From NCBI RefSeq assembly GCF_001428895.1, contig NZ_LMJA01000014.1, positions 7,653-71,652 on the forward strand: a stretch of DNA of 64,000 nucleotides, read 5' to 3'. Below the pieces are notes generated by a model, which did no database searches, had not been told where the DNA came from, and saw only the letters and a list, made by a program, of their open reading frames with translations. The first letter of the stretch is position 1. The number at the start of each line of letters is the position of its first letter. Position numbers and translations under genes: made by a program. Below are positions 62,776 to 64,000 of this stretch, piece by piece. Source of the DNA: Mycobacterium sp. Root265. GTDB lineage: Bacteria > Actinomycetota > Actinomycetes > Mycobacteriales > Mycobacteriaceae.

Positions 62776-63593
62776 GCACCCTGGCCGGCGGGCGCCTGGT
62801 CGACGGCACCCGCAACCTGGGCAGGCAGACCGCGTTCTACGGTCAGGCCCTGGTGTCCACCGCGGACGCGGTACGCCGTTACCCGGGTGAGGTGCTGCGC
62901 CTGATCGCCGTGATGGGCATGGGCACCGGTGCACTCGCGGTGATCGGCGGGACCGTCGTCATCATCGGATTCCTGACGCTGTCCACCGGCGCCCTGATCG
63001 CGGTGCAGGGCTACAACACGCTGTCCAACGTCGGTATCGAGGCCATGACCGGCTTCCTGTCGGCCTTCCTCAACGTCCGCTTCATCGCGCCCGCGACGGC
63101 CGGGGTGGCGCTGGCGGCCACCATCGGTGCCGGGGCCACCGCGCAACTCGGCGCCATGCGGATCAACGAGGAGATCGACGCCCTGGAGGTGATGGGTATC
63201 CGCACCATCACCTATCTGGTGTCCACCCGCATCGTCGCCGGGGTGGTGGTGGTCATCCCGCTCTACACGGTGGCGGTGCTGATGTCCTTCCTGGCCACCC
63301 GCTTCGGGACGACGGTCATCTACGGGCAGTCCCGCGGGGTGTACGACCACTATTTCTCCACCTTCCTGCGCCCCTCGGATCTGCTGTGGTCGTTCGTCGC
63401 GGCGCTGTCGATGGCGGCCGCGGTGATGGTGGTGCACACCTACTACGGGTTCAGCGCCACCGGCGGGCCGGCTGGGGTGGGCGAGGCCGTCGGCCGCGCG
63501 GTCCGAACCTCGGTCACGGCAACGGTGTTCGTGCTGCTCACCATCACACTGTCGGTATACGGACAGTCCGGCAATTTCAACCTCTCGGGGTGA
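62772..63593 (+). CDS. yrbE: YrbE-type Mce permease, second subunit
   Basis: The 273-residue MlaE-family permease pairs with the first one: GAGATAQLGAMRINEEIDALEVMGIRTITYLVSTRIVAGVVVVIPLYTVAVL is the family core, with GPAGVGEAVGRAVRTSVTATVFVLLTITLSVYG at the end. The ATG overlaps the previous stop. A GAGG site inside its end serves the mceA start. Confidence 0.9.
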   Translation: MSTLAGGRLVDGTRNLGRQTAFYGQALVSTADAVRRYPGEVLRLIAVMGMGTGALAVIGGTVVIIGFLTLSTGALIAVQGYNTLSNVGIEAMTGFLSAFLNVRFIAPATAGVALAATIGAGATAQLGAMRINEEIDALEVMGIRTITYLVSTRIVAGVVVVIPLYTVAVLMSFLATRFGTTVIYGQSRGVYDHYFSTFLRPSDLLWSFVAALSMAAAVMVVHTYYGFSATGGPAGVGEAVGRAVRTSVTATVFVLLTITLSVYGQSGNFNLSG

Positions 63594-63596
63594 GGA

Positions 63597-64000
63597 GTGG
63601 CACATACTCGTCGCCGGGAGAAGATCGACCCGATCTGGTGGGCGCCCGTCCTGGTGCTGATCATCGTGGGACTGATCGCGATGACGGCGCTGCTGTTCTC
63701 CGGTTCGCTGCGCAACTTCGTACCGATCACCCTGATGTCCGACCGTGCCGGGCTGGTGATGGAGAACGGGGCCAAGGTCAAACTGCGCGGTGTGCAGGTC
63801 GGTGAGGTCGGCTCCGTCGGCACCGAGGACGGCGTGGCCTCGCTGCAGCTCAACATGTACCCGGGCCCGTTCGAATACCTGCCCGCCAATGTCGAGGCGG
63901 AGATCAAGGCCACCACCGCATTCGGCGCCAAATACGTCGACCTCATCGTGCCCGACGGCGCACCCGCCGGGGCCCTGAAACCGGGGTCGGTGCTGCGCTC
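63597..64000 (+). CDS. MceA-type protein, N-terminal part (cut by window edge)
   Basis: A GTG start follows GAGG after the second yrbE gene. The visible 134 residues hold one membrane helix (PIWWAPVLVLIIVGLIAMTALLFSG) and the start of the MCE domain (ITLMSDRAGLVMENGAKVKLRGVQVGEVGSV ... AFGAKYVDLIVPDG). It continues beyond base 64000. It is not the same gene as the orphan at 25 kb, and the sequences are only moderately alike. Confidence 0.88.
   Translation, partial: MAHTRRREKIDPIWWAPVLVLIIVGLIAMTALLFSGSLRNFVPITLMSDRAGLVMENGAKVKLRGVQVGEVGSVGTEDGVASLQLNMYPGPFEYLPANVEAEIKATTAFGAKYVDLIVPDGAPAGALKPGSVLR

Overview
The window is high-GC actinobacterial DNA, and its gene order says fast-growing mycobacterium (Mycolicibacterium type). 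From memory of the M. tuberculosis H37Rv map it runs parallel to roughly Rv0777-Rv0826: purB, cyp126, purC, ptrB, purS-purQ, encapsulin and DyP peroxidase, pepC, purL, purF, purM, sseC-cysA, thiX, lmeA, glnR, mshD, pstB, phoU, an LCP protein, dus and desA1. GTG starts, 4-base ATGA/GTGA overlaps, and TANNNT -10 boxes placed 6-8 bases before the start codon (leaderless transcripts) are all common. No insertion sequence, prophage or CRISPR array was seen.

Layout. 1-6.1 kb: the end of purB, CYP126 and a DUF1707 protein, then a siderophore uptake locus (lipoprotein on +, ATPase and two permeases on -) with an IdeR-like iron box at each outer end. 6.1-15.5 kb: purC, oligopeptidase B, a TetR regulator with a glutathione-peroxidase-like enzyme, a DUF2334 protein, a KstD-like flavoprotein, a PAP2 phosphatase, a metallo-hydrolase and purS-purQ. 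15.5-20 kb: encapsulin with its DyP cargo, pepC and small enzymes. 20-32 kb: purL, a membrane alpha/beta hydrolase, a PPOX protein under a perfect 20-bp palindrome, an orphan MceA-like gene, purF, and purM behind a 9-codon upstream ORF. 32-40 kb: YgfZ, an aminodeoxychorismate lyase, a gene-free transcribed-looking element, a nitrobindin with a 32-residue membrane protein, the cysteine-responsive cysA-sseC operon behind a polycysteine leader ORF, thiX-lmeA and glnR-mshD.

40-47 kb: a complete pstSCAB operon and a divergent phoU; both have 11-bp-spaced GTTCA direct repeats about 31-32 bases upstream of the -10, which ties them to one phosphate regulator (RegX3 inferred). A MarR regulator and an oxidoreductase lie between them with duplicated palindromic operators. 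47-54 kb: a large LytR-CpsA-Psr protein, tRNA-dihydrouridine synthase, DesA1 desaturase, a TetR/MpaB-type divergent pair around a perfect palindrome, and a membrane Ser/Thr kinase. 54-54.5 kb: tRNA-Lys (-) facing tRNA-Glu, tRNA-Asp and tRNA-Phe (+). 54.5-62 kb: a racemase/DUF1611 operon, a secreted DUF218 protein, two TetR regulators, a phytoene-desaturase-like flavoprotein behind an 11-bp inverted repeat, and a UBP-zinc-finger/CDF-transporter/acidic-microprotein operon. 62-64 kb: the first two yrbE genes and the start of the first mce gene of an Mce lipid-import operon cut by the window edge.

The themes are purine synthesis (seven pur genes scattered over 31 kb), sulfur and redox metabolism (cysA, thiX, mycothiol, DyP encapsulin), nutrient sensing (iron, phosphate, nitrogen through GlnR) and cell-envelope lipid biology (LmeA, LCP, DesA1, Mce). 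The least explained parts are the element at 34.2-34.4 kb, the DUF1611/racemase operon, the two microproteins missed by ordinary length cut-offs, and several perfect palindromes with no assigned regulator.
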